Assembly (NCBI GenBank): GCA_034620365.1
Contig: JAQGEQ010000084.1
Span: 1,364,001-1,428,000, forward strand
Length of the DNA: 64,000 bases
Reading direction: 5' to 3'
Source of the DNA: Pegea sp. RAD2-039
Taxonomy: Eukaryota; Chordata; Thaliacea; Salpida; Salpidae
Below the pieces are notes generated by a model. The model ran no database searches. It was not told the origin of the DNA and was given only the letters and a program-made list of their open reading frames with translations. Shown here one piece after another: positions 49,011-63,800 of the stretch (position 1 is its first letter; each line of letters begins with the position of its first letter). The translations under genes and the position numbers were made by a program.

Positions 49011-51666
49011 TTATAACTGGTACACATTGAAGTTTGTTGCAAAAAAGTTTATAAGAATTTGAATGATGAAAAAGAGGCATACTACTGGTTAGTGTAAAAT
49101 AATTGTAGTTTACAATATATAACTACATGTGTTTGATATTATTTCTCGGAAAAAAACTTGTTTTTCCGTTTTTGGTTTGAAAATGAATAATCTTGAGTAA
49201 AACTTTTGTTTAAATAAAACTAAATCTTTTTAGTAGTATACAAATTTTTTGTTTCCAGGTTATTCAATTTGTGGATTTTAAAGATAACACTTTTTAAATA
49301 ATTTTTTAGTTAAACAAAAACTTTTTTGTTTAAAAAAAATGTTTAGTTTAAATAGTTTGAATAAAATTACTTGAATTTAAACTTGATAAATTGTACACCA
49401 TAAAATTAATCTGTAACTTATTTATAAAATATTTTCAATCTAAATTCAGAAAAGCAATGTTTGAAAAATAAAAGTTAAAAGTTGAGGAAAACTAATTCCA
49501 AAACTTTTCACTTTTACTTTATTTTTATCAATTCGTTGAACATAAAAAGGCCCGAGGCCTCATATATGTTGAGAATCAACATTACCACTATTCATACCGC
49601 TTCTAAAGTTTGATTTCACAAAATTTCATAACTTACCATAATAAAATGTAGAAATTTAACTTTTGAATATTTGTATTCAGTAAATAAAAGAAACCATTCC
49701 TTATTTGACGCTAGTTAAGAAGCTGATAACTTTTATTCAACTCTATTTTAGTAATATTAAATTTAAAACCAGTAAATTGTTTCTGTTTTCAACATCAACA
49801 CAATAAGTTCTTGTTGTAAACTTCCTAGATTTCAGATTAAAAACTTTTGATGACAGCAATTTTTACAACTAAATAAAATAAATTTAATCTAAATATCAAA
49901 TCTAAATAACACTCAAAGATAATAAAATATTCATTAGTGACTTTTAGTAACATTTCTTGGAATGCTTTAACAGCAGAAATTTGTAAAAAATTAGATTAAA
50001 TTCAAAATAATCCGAGAATGTATTTAAAGCCTGAAAAATAGAAACAGATATTAAAGTTTAAAAGCAAAAAGTTTTTTTTATAATATTGTAAGTGGTTCTT
50101 ACAAAATATCTCATAAATCTTGGTTTTAATAAATAAACCAAAGAACTATTATAAAGTATCAGAAAATTTACAAATAATTTATATTAAGTATTTAAATTGT
50201 TAGATGAAAAAATAGATAATTCTGACTACTACATTTGAAATGTCACACCGCTTGAAGTATCAGAACATTTCAACTTGATTTAGAGATTTGTGCAGAAAAA
50301 ACTGATTTTATTACAACATTTTGAACGTTTAATGAAAATTATCTTCTTTTTTAACGCATAGGTTTTTTAATTGCTTTATTGCGCATGTTAACAGATTTCT
50401 TAAAACTATTTATTTCTCAGCAAGGTTTTACATGCCAATTTTCATCTAATATTTAATAAAACATCAGAAGATGAGGACTTCAATAAAAACATGATCCTGA
50501 GTAAATTTGATCCTAATTTAAATAATAAACAAATTTATTTGATAAAATCACACATTTGTATATATAAACCATCGACTATATTTGAATTAAACGAAGACAC
50601 CCATTTTCATACAACCATTAGGACCAGCAAAAGCTTCGATTTTATATAAAAGAATTAATTATGATAAAGATACCAAAGAAATTGATGATGAGAATTCATC
50701 AAAGTACAAATAGTTCCCAAATGATTAGATTAAAACTAAATCTGCTTAAAAGTATCACTTCGAAAACTTAAAAGTATCTGATGAAATTAATGTTCATTGA
50801 AAGATGCTGGCAGCTAACTTATGTTGATCACATCTAAAAAACTGAAGAGAAGTTTAACTGTCGAAGCACTGAAGTATTTGAGTAAAGAAAGAAAAGCTAA
50901 CTTGATGAGTGACAAGTAAGTAGGAAAAAGAAGTGAGAAAGATTGTGTAATCTTCAAAGTTTCCTCTCAAATTGAAAACAACATTGGTACATATATATAT
51001 AAATCTACATCTATAAGACTCACTCAACTTGCATTTAAAGCGAATCATAAGTCTATGGAAGAAACAAAAAAATTTCAATAAAGAAGAAGAGTACACAAAT
51101 AAATCCACCAATAGCAAGACGAGCGACCCGTGATAAAAATGTGCATTGATGCTCCCAGTGTACTTTGAAATCAATCAGTTGTGCTACCGCTCGTCACACC
51201 GTAGTACCGCGGTTGTTGGTAGTCAGTGCTTTACAGGGTCAATATAGCATCAAGCACCAGATAGTAGAAGATAGATACACAAGAGAAAGATGATTAGCAG
51301 CAAGCAGGGTGTGGAAGCGTGCCTGGAAAGCTGGTAGAGCAAGATACCGGTGCAAGTTGAAAATATGAAGTTGAAGGTCGGTTGGTGTGACATCTACAAG
51401 TCTTCAAACTGTTGGTGAGTTTGTTGTCATAGAAACAGCTTCCATAAAAAGTAATGATGATGAATAGAGAATGAGAAAAATGAAATTGGGTGATGGAAAC
51501 CAACTACTACACGATGGAATCCATCTCAATAGTACCGAGTGAATAATCGCACAAAGATACTGAAGATGATCAAATATTTGATTGTTGGAAATTTGTAGAA
51601 AGTCTGAAGTGATTATACGAGATGTTGAAAGAAGATCATGTTTTGAGAGATGCAGGAATCAACCAA
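49011..51666. other. Intergenic between AGTPBP1 and SSBP
   Basis: AT-rich on the left. From about 50.8 kb GC rises and the sequence is likely SSBP 3' UTR on the minus strand. No separate gene is supported. Confidence 0.4.
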
Positions 51667-51765
51667 TCACTGCATAAAGTTCGGAAAGTCCGAAGATTCT
51701 GCTCCTACATTCGGCTTGACATCTTCTCGCATGCATTGCTGGATCTTCATGAAGTCTTGCTGCTC
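51667..51765 (-). CDS. Candidate alternative terminal exon of SSBP (32 residues)
   Basis: On the minus strand a polypyrimidine-rich CACTCCAG acceptor is followed by an open frame. It begins EQQDFMKIQQCMREDVKPN and ends FMQ before TGA. Codons are less AT-biased than in surrounding intergenic DNA, and the phase (0) matches the last long SSBP exon (52543-52680). It could replace the four-residue end used in the main model. It could also belong to another transcript: the DFMKIQQCM segment loosely resembles a CHCH helix, but only one Cys is present. Inference only. Confidence 0.35.
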   Translation of the reverse strand, partial: EQQDFMKIQQCMREDVKPNVGAESSDFPNFMQ

Positions 51766-51787
51766 CTGGAGTGAACAAACAAAAGGA

Positions 51788-51805
51788 GGGGCGAGGGAGG
51801 GAGGG
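51788..51805 (+). other. G-quadruplex-type motif
   Basis: GGGGCGAGGGAGGGAGGG has four runs of three or more G with loops of one to three bases. It is on the plus strand, so it would be C-rich in the SSBP transcript, directly upstream of the candidate terminal exon. Confidence 0.7.
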
Positions 51806-52342
51806 AGGAAAAGAGTAAAAAAGGAGATGAAGAGATGGTAAGTCACCGCAGAAAAGCAAACAACAAGTTTTGTAAGTTTGAAGCAGGGAGAAGATGCAAA
51901 GAAATGAGAGAAGAGCAGATGCGAGGGAAAAAAACAAAACGAATTTGGTTAGTTGGTTGTTGTTACTGATGTTTAGTTGCTCGCCGCTTGCTGATTGCGC
52001 GATGTTAATAAGTCAAAAAAAAACCGTCAGAAGTTGACTGCGAAATGCTGTCAGTTTACAAATTAATTCCAAACATGCTTGAATCAAATCAGCATGTTTC
52101 AATATCTCAAATACACAGCAAATAACGAAACCAAATATAAGATATAAGGTTGTCGAGTTATTATTAGGGTTTAAATCAATGAGTTGATTTATTTAAAGGC
52201 GATAAAAGTAGGTAGTTTGATGAGAGAGATGTTGGTTTCCATCTCACCAAATCCCACTACAATTAACATGCGCCAAACACTACAAAGTAATAGCAGCCCA
52301 TGTCAGTAACCACACTCAACAAAAATGACTCTTGCGTTGGTT

Positions 52343-55300
52343 TTAATGCCGCCGTTGCTGAAATTGACCAGGGAAAGAAAAGGGAACAAAAAGTGATTGA
52401 TTAGGATAAATCTTCGAATGTTTTGATTATTTAATATTTAAATTCACAATTTAACAAATTTGGAATTGAGGATTTGACTTTCGTTGGTTTTTTCGATATT
52501 TATGGAACCGACGAATATTTAAAATCGATTTTTCAAACTTACATTTTCGGGGAAGCTTGTCATCAAATCAAATGAATTGTCCTCCCCATCTTGAGGAGTG
52601 TGAGGGGTTCCTTGGGAGCCAACTAAGTTGGGTTGGACTCCCAAATTGTTTATAGGCATCGAAGTATTCTGAGGAGATGTCTACAAATAAAAGATGTGAA
52701 AATAAAAACCATAATTTAGAAGCATCTGACTTTAGGGAGTCCTTCTAGTAAATTAGAGTCCTGATTCGAACCATTCATTCCATTCATGTTTGATTGAGGA
52801 ATATTGGGTGCAGACACGGGTAACCCTCCTCCAGTAGACATCGAGATTGAAGTCGCCGCGTTGTTAGCCTCTGACATATTAGTCATAGGGAACTGGAAAA
52901 TCAGGGTTTCCAAATCATTTTTTATAAATTTCATTTATTTGAAATTATTTGGGAACGAAAATGGAAAACAATTTTGATGAAAATCATTTTTTATCAGTTG
53001 GCGGTGATTGATGTAGAAACTTTCTAGTTTTCTGAGAAGAAAATTTGATGAAGGTACTTGCCGATGAAGACATTTGCTGGTGGGGAGGAATTGTTTTAAC
53101 AATCTGACCATAATCCGGATTTATCGATTCTACAATAAAAAAAATTAATATTTTGCAGAAAACGATTTGCTTGTCAACAAAAAGCGAGAATTATCTTCTA
53201 ATCTACTGAATTTATCGAAAAAACATTAATTTTACAACAAAGTAATTAGCTTCAAAAGTTAATTAATGAAATTATTGGCAAAATTTAAAGAAGTCGTAAT
53301 TATCGAAATAAAAGATTACAGAAGAGAAGATCTCTAAATTTCTGAAATACAAACCAGTAAAAACCAGACATACAAATGTTTGAATAATTAGTTAAGTTAG
53401 AAATGTTCTAAAACACAATTTAGTTAAATAAAATCATGCAGAAGATATTCTGATAGTTAATTTCGTCAACAAGATCTCACAATTTATTACTTTGTATATT
53501 TATAATAAAATTTGAAAATTGAAAAGAATTTGAAGTTAGATTATTTTCATATAAAGTTAGAAAAGTTGTAAAATGAAATTTGAATTTCAAACAGTCTGAT
53601 GAGAAATACTAAAGAGGTAACAATTTGTTGGTGAGTTTTATGGAGGACATGCGAACAAATACATCAACTAACACTGAGTAAAGTTTTTCATCTTTTTCAA
53701 CAATTATATGTTTGATGAAAATGTTCGAGAAACAACTTGACACTTAACAAATGATGTTGTTAAAAATACATTGAAATATTTTGTGTTAAAAGATTTAAAA
53801 TAAATTATCAAATTAAAAAAATGCTGACAATATTCAAGTGATGTAGGTGAAGAAGACATGCTCCTAGCCCAGTGACAGATAAATGAAGTGAAAAAATCAA
53901 ATTAGAATTATTAGAAGAAGCATACACATGCAGTAGTAGTAGGTAGGAAGTTAGATGCGCGGACCAGCTGACATTTCAACTGCCAACCAACCAGCCAACC
54001 AAATACAGCTCATCGAGTTTCACCTGAGGGTGTTTTACGGCTTTCAATATCGTTGAAACGAGAATTGCGATGAGGTGGAGGCGGGTGCATAAGCGAAGGT
54101 GGTCTCGAACCTGCGGTGATGACGTTTACAAGATTCGTATTTGATGTAAAGACTTAGAAGAAGAAAAAACGAAGAAAATAGGATGAAGATCATTTGAATT
54201 TTCTAAAAGCTAGCTTTGTAAGATTAGATGAAATAAAAATAAAAAGATTTTTTTAAATTTGAAATAAATTTTGACAGAAACATAAAAAGAAGGATTGTGA
54301 AATGTGAAAAGAGACAATAAAATGAAGTGATCATGCAGATGTCTACTGAACAACATTTAAGTTGGTGAGAAAGTCAAACTGACGCTTGTAGCTTCTCATA
54401 GATTTGCGATTTATCAAATTGAGAGATGGGAAGAAAGGTTGATGTATTGTGGATCGATTTATGTAAAAAGTTTTTGAAATACAAATAACTTTTCAGCTTA
54501 GTTCAAAATAATTAGATGAAAATAAATAAAAATATCAAAGTTAAAACTTAAAAGAAGTTTGAAATGGCTTTTGAAGTCAAATAGATTTAAGGATTCACTT
54601 TGGAAGAGTCTTTTTCTACATCTTTGTTTTTTTATTTATAATTTACAGAACTGAATTATTCACTAAAACTGTATTTCAAAATTAAATAACTTCCAAACAA
54701 CAAATTTGCATAAAAGCAGAACAAGAAAATGCAAAAGTATGAAGAAGCCTCTCGATCACCTGGTGGGCTTCTCATGATCGGGGTTCCTGGTGGTCCAGTT
54801 CCTGGTTGTGGCCCCTAAAAACATGTTTGTGTTGTAAAGAGAAAGATTCAAAGTCATCTGATTGAAAGATCAAAACTTAAGCAGCAACTTACAGCAGGTC
54901 CACCAGCTGATGGGTTCCCGGGCCACTGGGAGCGGGCAGGATGCCTGAAAAGATCATTTTAATGATCATCACTTCAACGATGATCACATCACTTACATCG
55001 GCATCGACATGTTCCCATGAGGATGCATCGCTCCAGCAGCAGCAGCAGAAGGCAGTCGATGTAATCCTCCATACTGCTACAGATAGATAATGAGATAAAG
55101 AATACAAGATGAAGAACACTTACCTGTTGATACTGATCAGGGGCTCCATTCCAAGCAGACATCTGTCTAGACTGCATAAATCTCATCATATGATCTGTAA
55201 GAAAGGAGAAAATCACATTTGAAATGTCTCTCTTTTATCTACATCGACTAAAAGTAATCTTGTTGAAGACGAGAATCGAGTCTAATGGAAAGTTAATCTG

Positions 55301-58300
55301 AGGTTGAGTATGAACAATACATCAGAGGAAGATGAGTTTACACGAAAAAGTTGTTGACCTACAACAACCCTCTGTTGTAGAAAATGTTGAATTGAAATCA
55401 GCAGCAAAAAAAAGAAAATCTTTCGAGTGAAAGTGAGTTGAGACAAACGAGATGAATCACGTGATCAGCGGATTTGTCGGTCTTATTTAAGTGATCAACT
55501 TTTAAGTTTAAAAGATTTTATTGAATAGAGTTTAATCTAGAAATGACAACTTTGATACAAACAGTTTGTCGAAAATGAATAATATTCAAATATTTACTTG
55601 TGATTAGTTTATAATTTTATAAATAACAAAAGATAAAATATATTGAACAACTCCAGAAAATTTATCAATCAATTTATTGACATTGAAAATAGATATTTAG
55701 ATGTACACAAAACGAAAAGGAAATATTTGATGAGAACTAACTTTGTCTACTTGCTTCTATTCCTGGCATCATTGGTTGAGGGCCATGACTCTAATAAAGT
55801 AAAAAATATTTGTAAAAATACTGACAATCACATGACAAGTTGCTTGCTGTGAATCTAAGTAATCATCAATTCGGAAAATTCCTCAATAAATCAAAAGCTG
55901 CTCGTTGAAAGTTGTTAAATAATTCAAATATTACTTACAAGTCAATAAAGGAAATATCGAGTGATGTTTTTAGAAAGTTATTTGGATTTTTAATGATTTA
56001 AAACAAATAATGAACTTGATGGACTACTTACTTGCATTCCAGGCCTTGGGGCACCATGAGGGTATCTTGGTCCAATGAATTGCTGCAAATATAAAATGGT
56101 AAGAAAATAAACATTTGAAATTAATGATAAATATAATGTTTATAACATCAAGTATACTTCAAAATCTCAGCGTTTTATCGTTCTCTTACATCTGCAAATT
56201 TACTGTACAACAATAAACACGATACTTTAGAGAGACAGTAAATTTAGTTTCTTCTCTTATCATGAATACACATCAAAATATGCGAGGTATAGAATGTTGA
56301 GCAAGATCACAACTCTCATCAAATTGTATTTATATTGAATATGTAAGTGATGAAAATTACACAAATCTTTCTATCAACAGGCTTCAATGGATTTCTAGTT
56401 TGGTTATTACACTTGAAACTACTACAGGAAATTTACGCTATGTATTGTGTATGAAACAAAAGAAGGTTTTTCAAAGAATATTCTTTGTTGTGATGATAAA
56501 AGAGCAGGATTGAAAATTGAAGTAACATTTGAGAACAACTTTCTTTGTGTTGGCAAATTTCTGACTCGACTAAAGAGCTTGAAAAAGTCTCGTTCACTTC
56601 AACATATTCTTTTCAAGTCAAGTTTATTTCTGTTGTTACTTTGTAAGTGACAAGACATCTTTGAAATCCTCACTTCAAAACCGTCACGGCTCAACTTGAA
56701 ATCTTTTTAAGTAAAAACCACCTACCAGTTTCACAACCAATCATCGCTTAATGAACCTTAAACAGGTTGACAGAGCGTCAAGCAAAGCAAATGTAGAAAT
56801 TGAGAGATGTCAGACAGATAGCACAGACTAGTCATAGCTGTAAACTTTCAAAACTGTTTACTTTTCTCTATCTTGCTTTAAGGTGATGAAAGGAGGGACA
56901 AATGTGACATTTTAAAATTCACGTTTTATCGAAACAAGACAACGGATAGAACCAACCGAAGCCAGGAAACGACTCAAAAGTGAAATGTTGAAGTCGCTTC
57001 TTGAGTAAATGAATATCACAAAATATATATTGATGTTTGATGAGAACTCATGAAATGTTAACAAAGAGTGGACATGGTTGTTTTCCAGCTCCTTTTAAAG
57101 TACTTTTTATTAACTCCTTATATGTGGCGAGTGACTTGAAGCAAGTATCTGATGAAGTTGCTTCATGCGTCAATAGATACAATATTAAAAAGTTGCTGTT
57201 TGTGTAAAAGTGCAAGCTAGGAAATTTTCACCAACTAAACTAGCCCGCTTGCTTCTTTCTACACATCAAAGTATGTTTCATGTTTCTTCATGACCTCTTT
57301 TTTGTAATTACTTTCTACAAATTTCATAATTTCAATTTAATCGGAAATTATTCGTAGCTGAAAGTGAATTTTAAGTGAAAAAAAAATAGTTTTAAAATAA
57401 AAATTTAGACAACTTTCACAGAAAAATAAAAACCTTTAGTGAAAAGAAAAGAGAAGAAAAGGTTGGTGGATTAATTTCTACAAAAAGCACTTTCAAATAA
57501 AAGTATTGACAAAAAGAGATACATTTACCGAATGACTGAATGTAAATTTGCATGGTAAACATCAGCGAAACATTTTAGTGTATTTTTGCTATCAAGATGT
57601 AACTTGACGGGTATTTAGTATCTTTTGTAAAAGATGTCATGAGAAAATGGACATTTATGTTCAAAATAAATCGCTAACTACTGAAATAAACAATTAAATA
57701 AAACTTGTTTTTAAATAAGATCTTGTAGAACAAAGATATAATAATTGAAGATTTAGTAAATGAAAATAAATCATTTATATTTGAACTGAATAAATTCTTG
57801 GAATTTAGTCAAGTTGATAATTTCATTAATTTTTATAGAAATTTGGCGTAAATAATAAAAATTATCATCAATATTTTATCAACTTAGTAAAGAAAGTGAA
57901 AAGAAGAAATCTTAATGCGTGTCTCATTTCCTTAAACTTTGAAACCCTAAACTTGCTAACTTTTTGTTTTAAACTACACCAGATTTTACAAAATTAAATT
58001 TTGTCATCTAAACTGTAATAAAAACAGCTCATAAAACATTTTTATTGATACAAATGCTGCAAATTACACTTTATAAAATTGAAACTTTATAAAATTGAAA
58101 CTTTATAAAAACTGCTTTGTAAACACTAAAAATCGATCTTTTCACAAATCATTTCCATTTCACAAACACAATGTAGAAAATCTTTCAAAATTAATTAAAA
58201 GTATAAAACAAACGATAATGTCCACATCAATTACATCTTCGCTAATTTCTTCACAAAGATCTTAACCACATGATCCATCAAGAAACAGTTACAAATAGAA

Positions 58301-60895
58301 ATGGAAAAGTCACCTGAAAGTATCCAGGAGGAACTCCTTGACACATCCCATCAGAAGGAAGAGGATTCATAGGCGATGGTGCAGTAGCCGCACTCTGTAA
58401 CAGTTCACAGAAGATATTGAAGATTTGTTTGTTTGTTTTTTATAAATTTTTTTTTTAATTAATTATTTCAAACAGTTTTTGGTAATTTGTTGAATGAAAA
58501 CGTGAGAATTTGTGGAAAAGTTAATTTAACGAATGAGAATGATAAAAATAGAAGAGACTTGACAGAGGATAAAATCTTTTTCGGTTTTCTTATGAATGAT
58601 ACGAGAAGAAATTTCAGAAGTTAAAAAGTTGTAGGAAAAAAGTATATGATGAGAAATTATGAAAAGTTCAATTTAGTGAATGAAAAACAGTTTTGAAAGC
58701 AACGTTGTAAATGAAGTCAGCAAACTGTTGCTTAAACCAACTATTATAGGTTTAAAAATATCTAATCACTTCATTGTCGGTCCACATTAGCTCTTAATTC
58801 AGCATTTTAGGTCAATTACTGCGTGTCTGAAGAACGCTGACTTGCTACCAGTTGGAAAGACATCGCTTAGATAAAAGATATTCACGGTGAATGATTATGT
58901 TATAAACAGAGAAATGAACAAAATTAGTAACTCTCGTTGGCAACAAGCTTGGGAAGCAGAAACAAATTGAGAAAATCATGAGTAGATGAACAGGTCAAGT
59001 TTTTTTCAAGTAATTATTCTACTTACATAGTCATGAAAAGCCTTTGCCTCTGGACTGTGCTCACAAGTATCTCTTTTTTCAGGTGAAGCACAATAAAGAT
59101 CCCAAAACACACTGCACATCAAAATAATCTTAATTACAATCATTCGTGTAAATGCTTAAAACAACTTTACTGGCAATAAATACATTAGCAAAGAAAACTT
59201 TGATATAATTTACTCAAATTCAGTAGAATATAAATAAAAAGATTAAGAATTAGAGTTTAGTGTAGTGCGACTGATTTCGATTTAAAGATGGAAGCAATTA
59301 AGCGCCAAATAGAATAAATGTTAATTTTTTGGAATAGTTCTCAATTTTAATTTTATCTTAAAATCAAATAACAGAGCTTACCACCACCAGCCATGTAGAA
59401 AGCCTGGAGAGTCGCCTAATGAGATGGTTTTTTCCCAACCAATCTAAGAGATAAGTAAGACAGAGGTGAATACGTTTAGAAGGTCGATTTTTAGCAAATT
59501 AGTTGATGTAGTAATTTTTAGCAAAAAAATCTAAATGAGTAAATCTAATGAAGATTCAATTTATTTCGAAGCAAATTTGAGGATACTTGTGGAAGTAGTC
59601 AACTTACTTCATGACTTTCGCTTCAATGGTGCATTCGATCCAAAACAAACATCAAAATATCAATGTAAACAAACTAACTATATTTATTTTCAAGCAAAAG
59701 TAAGTGACGCATTTATTTGAGAGCTAGAAAACAAATATAGAGAAACAACTTCGGCTTAGTCGGTCTGCATCTTATATTTGTGGTTGGTTTAATTATCTAA
59801 AGCTATAAACAAATACTTTTAAAAGTACTCCTACCAAAAACGTTACTATTAAAGCATTTACAGAAAAATAGAAATAAAACGTTAAGTTGGTGAATAATTT
59901 TAGCTCAGAACCAAAATAACCTTGTTGTAATTATTTTACACAAGAAATCAAGAACTCATAATGAATCTAATTTTTGATTTAATAATTTATATGTTAGGGT
60001 CAATTAGTAGCTTGACAAGTAAAACTCCTCAAACCAAAGAAAATTAGTCTCAGAGAAATTTGGCACTTGGTGATGAAGAGCTCTCAGAGACACAAACTCA
60101 ACAGAAAGAGATATCTATCTTGCCAGTGACATAAATATTTTTCAACAAATTTTCATTTGTTATGAACTTCTTCAATTTTTTATATATTTATATTTTATTA
60201 CCAATCTATAGATATTATAAGTGTTGATATGAAAAGTACTAAAATTATAAATTATGTTTGATAAATCACAAGCACAGTAGATGACAGTACCAGATGATGT
60301 TTCAAATTTATTTTCACAAATATATTTATGGAGCCTAAAAATAATTCTAAGGCTATATAACTAATATAATTTATTTATAAGGCTCTATCTAAAAACCTTA
60401 TAAAATGATAGCATTCAAAAATTATGGCCGCTATAATGCAAATTCTTTATTGAATTCACAAAGTAAGTTTTCATTGAAATCAGCTGATCAAACATCATAT
60501 ATTGAAATATTGAACAAAATACCTCTTTCAAAAAAACTTGAGCAGCAGAATTGGCTCCAACATGCATGAGATACTCGTAGACATACATAGCGAGTCTGTT
60601 AAATAAACAAGAGTATGTTGAAATAACAGTTTACTTGGTGAAAAGAAAAGTTATTTTAGCTACATGGGTAACAATAAAAACTTTATGACAATGATTTAAA
60701 CAATTTCATATTGAACTAGTTTTTAAGTCATTTAAGATATCTACAACATGCATAAATATTAATTTTGTTTTGCAATATTATATATATTAGAAAACATTTG
60801 TAAAAGAATAAAAAAAATAAATGCTTTTAATGAACCAACTTTTCTCTGGCTTGGCTATCAGACGGAACAGAGCCAGCTTTTGACTTTGCATACAT
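52343..60895 (-). CDS. SSBP: Single-stranded DNA-binding protein 2/3/4 (Ssdp), LDB1 cofactor
   Basis: A nuclear adaptor that stabilises LDB1 and LIM-domain transcription complexes. Sixteen phase-consistent minus exons give about 390 residues (SSBP3 388): 60840-60895, 60523-60595, 59382-59443, 59027-59111, 58314-58394, 56032-56082, 55751-55790, 55124-55194, 54997-55073, 54893-54944, 54760-54814, 54024-54110, 53062-53129, 52731-52892, 52543-52680 and 52343-52357. The start [20 protein letters not shown] is nearly identical to vertebrate SSBPs. The LisH/LUFS region follows: [57 protein letters not shown]. The remainder is Pro/Gly/Met-rich, with [16 protein letters not shown] and a [11 protein letters not shown] motif near the end. 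Intron 13 uses a GC donor. The last exon is short (QRRH, stop), so the C-terminus is the least certain part. Paralogue number is not assignable. Confidence 0.94.
58070..58112 (+). repeat. 15-bp tandem repeat in an SSBP intron
   Basis: About three copies of AAACTTTATAAAATTG-type units within the intron between exons 5 and 6. Confidence 0.75.
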
Positions 60896-63800
60896 TTTAA
60901 TAGTTTTGGAACTTAGATCTAGATGAAGTAGTATAATTATAATAACTAGCCCTCAAGGACAATTATCTAGTTTCATTCAAATGAAGCATTATTAATTCTG
61001 AAACAAACAATATGAAAACAGTCAAAACAAAAAGTTGTTATTCTAATATAAACATATACAACTATCTTGCTAAAATAATAAATAACTCTCCAACAATTTA
61101 CTATTACAACTTTTTAATAAATTTAATAATAAGACTCTTAAATTTACAAAGTTTTTAGTACATCTTAATTTTACTAAGATTTATTATTGCAATTTATGGA
61201 GTAATTATTTGATAAATTATAATTTTGATTGTGAAAGAATTAAATATACTTGCTTTAAGTGCTATTGTTAGTCATTTAAGTGCTATATACTGTATCCAGT
61301 ACAGACAATCTAACTATGTTGTAATAAAACATAAAATCATCAAAATTATATAAATCAAAATAGTCGAACTAAAATATTTACTAAACTCAATAAATCGCTG
61401 AATACATACAATTATAGATAATTTTAAGCTACAGTATAAGCCAACTAATACTTAATTGAACAAAAACCTTTCTATTACAAGATTTGATTAATATTGCAAT
61501 GACTGAAACCATAAGCCCTTAATCAAATATTCTAAAAGGGCTGATTCAAATTATTTAACTAAAATAACAAACAAGTAATACAAATTTAAATGAACAGGAA
61601 CCCAGAGAAGTAGTAAGAATTCAGCTATACTCTAAAATCTATACTCTAAAATCAAAAAATATTTTGGTTTTAATGTTTAATATTCTATAATACTACATCT
61701 TGTTCAGCTATAACCTCTAACAAACTATACTATTCTTAATATACTATACTATTTAATTTACAAATGTTTGTATACAACTATGGTATATAAATCTTTTACA
61801 AAACTATTTTAAAAACAAATTATATCAACAATTATAGACTTAAAAAACAAACACATATTGAAACTACAAATTGCATCAAATTTAAAATTGGTTTTATGTT
61901 ACTAAAAACAACTGTAAACGTTTGAATCAAAATTATTTGTATATATATATTTTTAATAAACAATACTTTTTATATGGTTATTAAGTTTATTAATAATGAT
62001 AAGTAACAATTATGATAAATTATTAGATTATAAAACATATTTAGGCAACATCAAATGACTGAAATAATTTTCTACATTTATAATTATTACCTAATCAAAG
62101 AAATCTTAAAACCTATTTCTCATGGTAACAAATTCAAGAGTTTTTGTTATAAATCTTTTTGAGTTCATTGTTTAATAAATAAACTGAATTGTAATGAGTA
62201 AAAATTTGTAAATTATAATTTTATTACAAAAATTTGTTTAAAACTTCTAAAACATGGTTGTCAATTCATCAAAAAATTGAGTTTTAGGTGATAAATGGTA
62301 TACAATCAGAAAAAATATTGAATTATGTACAATGATATATAGTTACACTTCTTATTATGAGTATTTTCCCATCTAGTTAGACATCAATAAAAAATTAACT
62401 TAATTTCAACTCAAAATAGGCATTCATGGAAAAGATTAAATTCAAACTTATACAATACAACAATTTAAAAATTAAGATAAGTTTAATGCAGCAAAATTAA
62501 ACAACAAATAATTAAGAAGTTTAAAACAACTATAGATAGTTAAAAAATAATAATGCTATTAAAATAAAGTAAAAAGCAAAAATAAGTGGAAAATCTTTTT
62601 TTTTAAATTTAGTTACAAGTGAAAATATGAAATAAACATTGAAACGGTCGGACAAAGTGAAATCAACTTTCAATTTAAAAACAAACATCATAATTGTAAA
62701 AGCATATCAACAAATAATTCAAGTTGAAAAATAGTTATAAATTTGTTGTCCTACACTTTTAAATATAGAAAAAATTAATGATTAAGTATCTTTGGAAACA
62801 TCAATATAACAAATTATCAAGATAATTAGCAGAAATTAACAAGCATGCAGAATTTCCAAAGCAGTCAGTTGTGTAATTTAGATGTTTTATTACACTTTTC
62901 AAATAAAAATATTTACAAAATTAATTCTTTTTACTAATCACAATAGTTGTATATCACTTTGTGTAAACAAATATATCAAAAGACTATTTCATGATTAATT
63001 AAACTGTTTTAATCATAAAGTTAACTAAATCTATGAAATATAATCTATTTCCATCACCATTTACAACAATCATGTATAATAAATGAAAATTAACCTTTAG
63101 AAACCTAAATTCTAGATTATAAAATTTAAGTATATTTTTAAATAATCAAACTAGTAAATTATCAAAGCAGTGAAAGTTATAAATCTTTAAGATTTTAAAA
63201 TGCAGCAAAAATAAAGCTTTCTTATCAATAATACTGTGCATGAAGTAACCGAAAAAATTTAAAGAAACTATCTTAAGAACTATACAAACAAGAGAACCCC
63301 AAATTTTTATAAACAACTAAGTAGGAGACGCCATTAAGTTCGTAAAAGCTAGACAGCAGAATGCTGCGACAAACAGGCGTACGAATAACTCGTCTTATGC
63401 AAAAGATCTAAAGATTCTCGATAAGGTTGCTTAAGTTTAAAGGTGTAAAAATGAGTAACTATCTGAGCATAATGTCAAACTTTCTAATGTTGGAAGCATA
63501 ATATTTTTGTAGGTTTTAAAGTATTTCTCTAATAATTTAATAATTTTTGTATCAGATAATAGATACAACTTTAAGTTAATTTTTTCTTATGAATTATAAT
63601 GTCATAGCTTTGTTATCTAAAATTGTTTTTAATTAATTAAGCTAGATTACATTTATAAACATCAAAATCGTAGGAGTAATATTTATTCTAGTTTCTTAAA
63701 ATAAAATTAGATTTCTTATTAAAGCCTAATTATTAAATCTAAATGCGTTTACTAATCTTCAGAGGTTTAGCCTACCACTTAATCAAATATCAAACTATGT

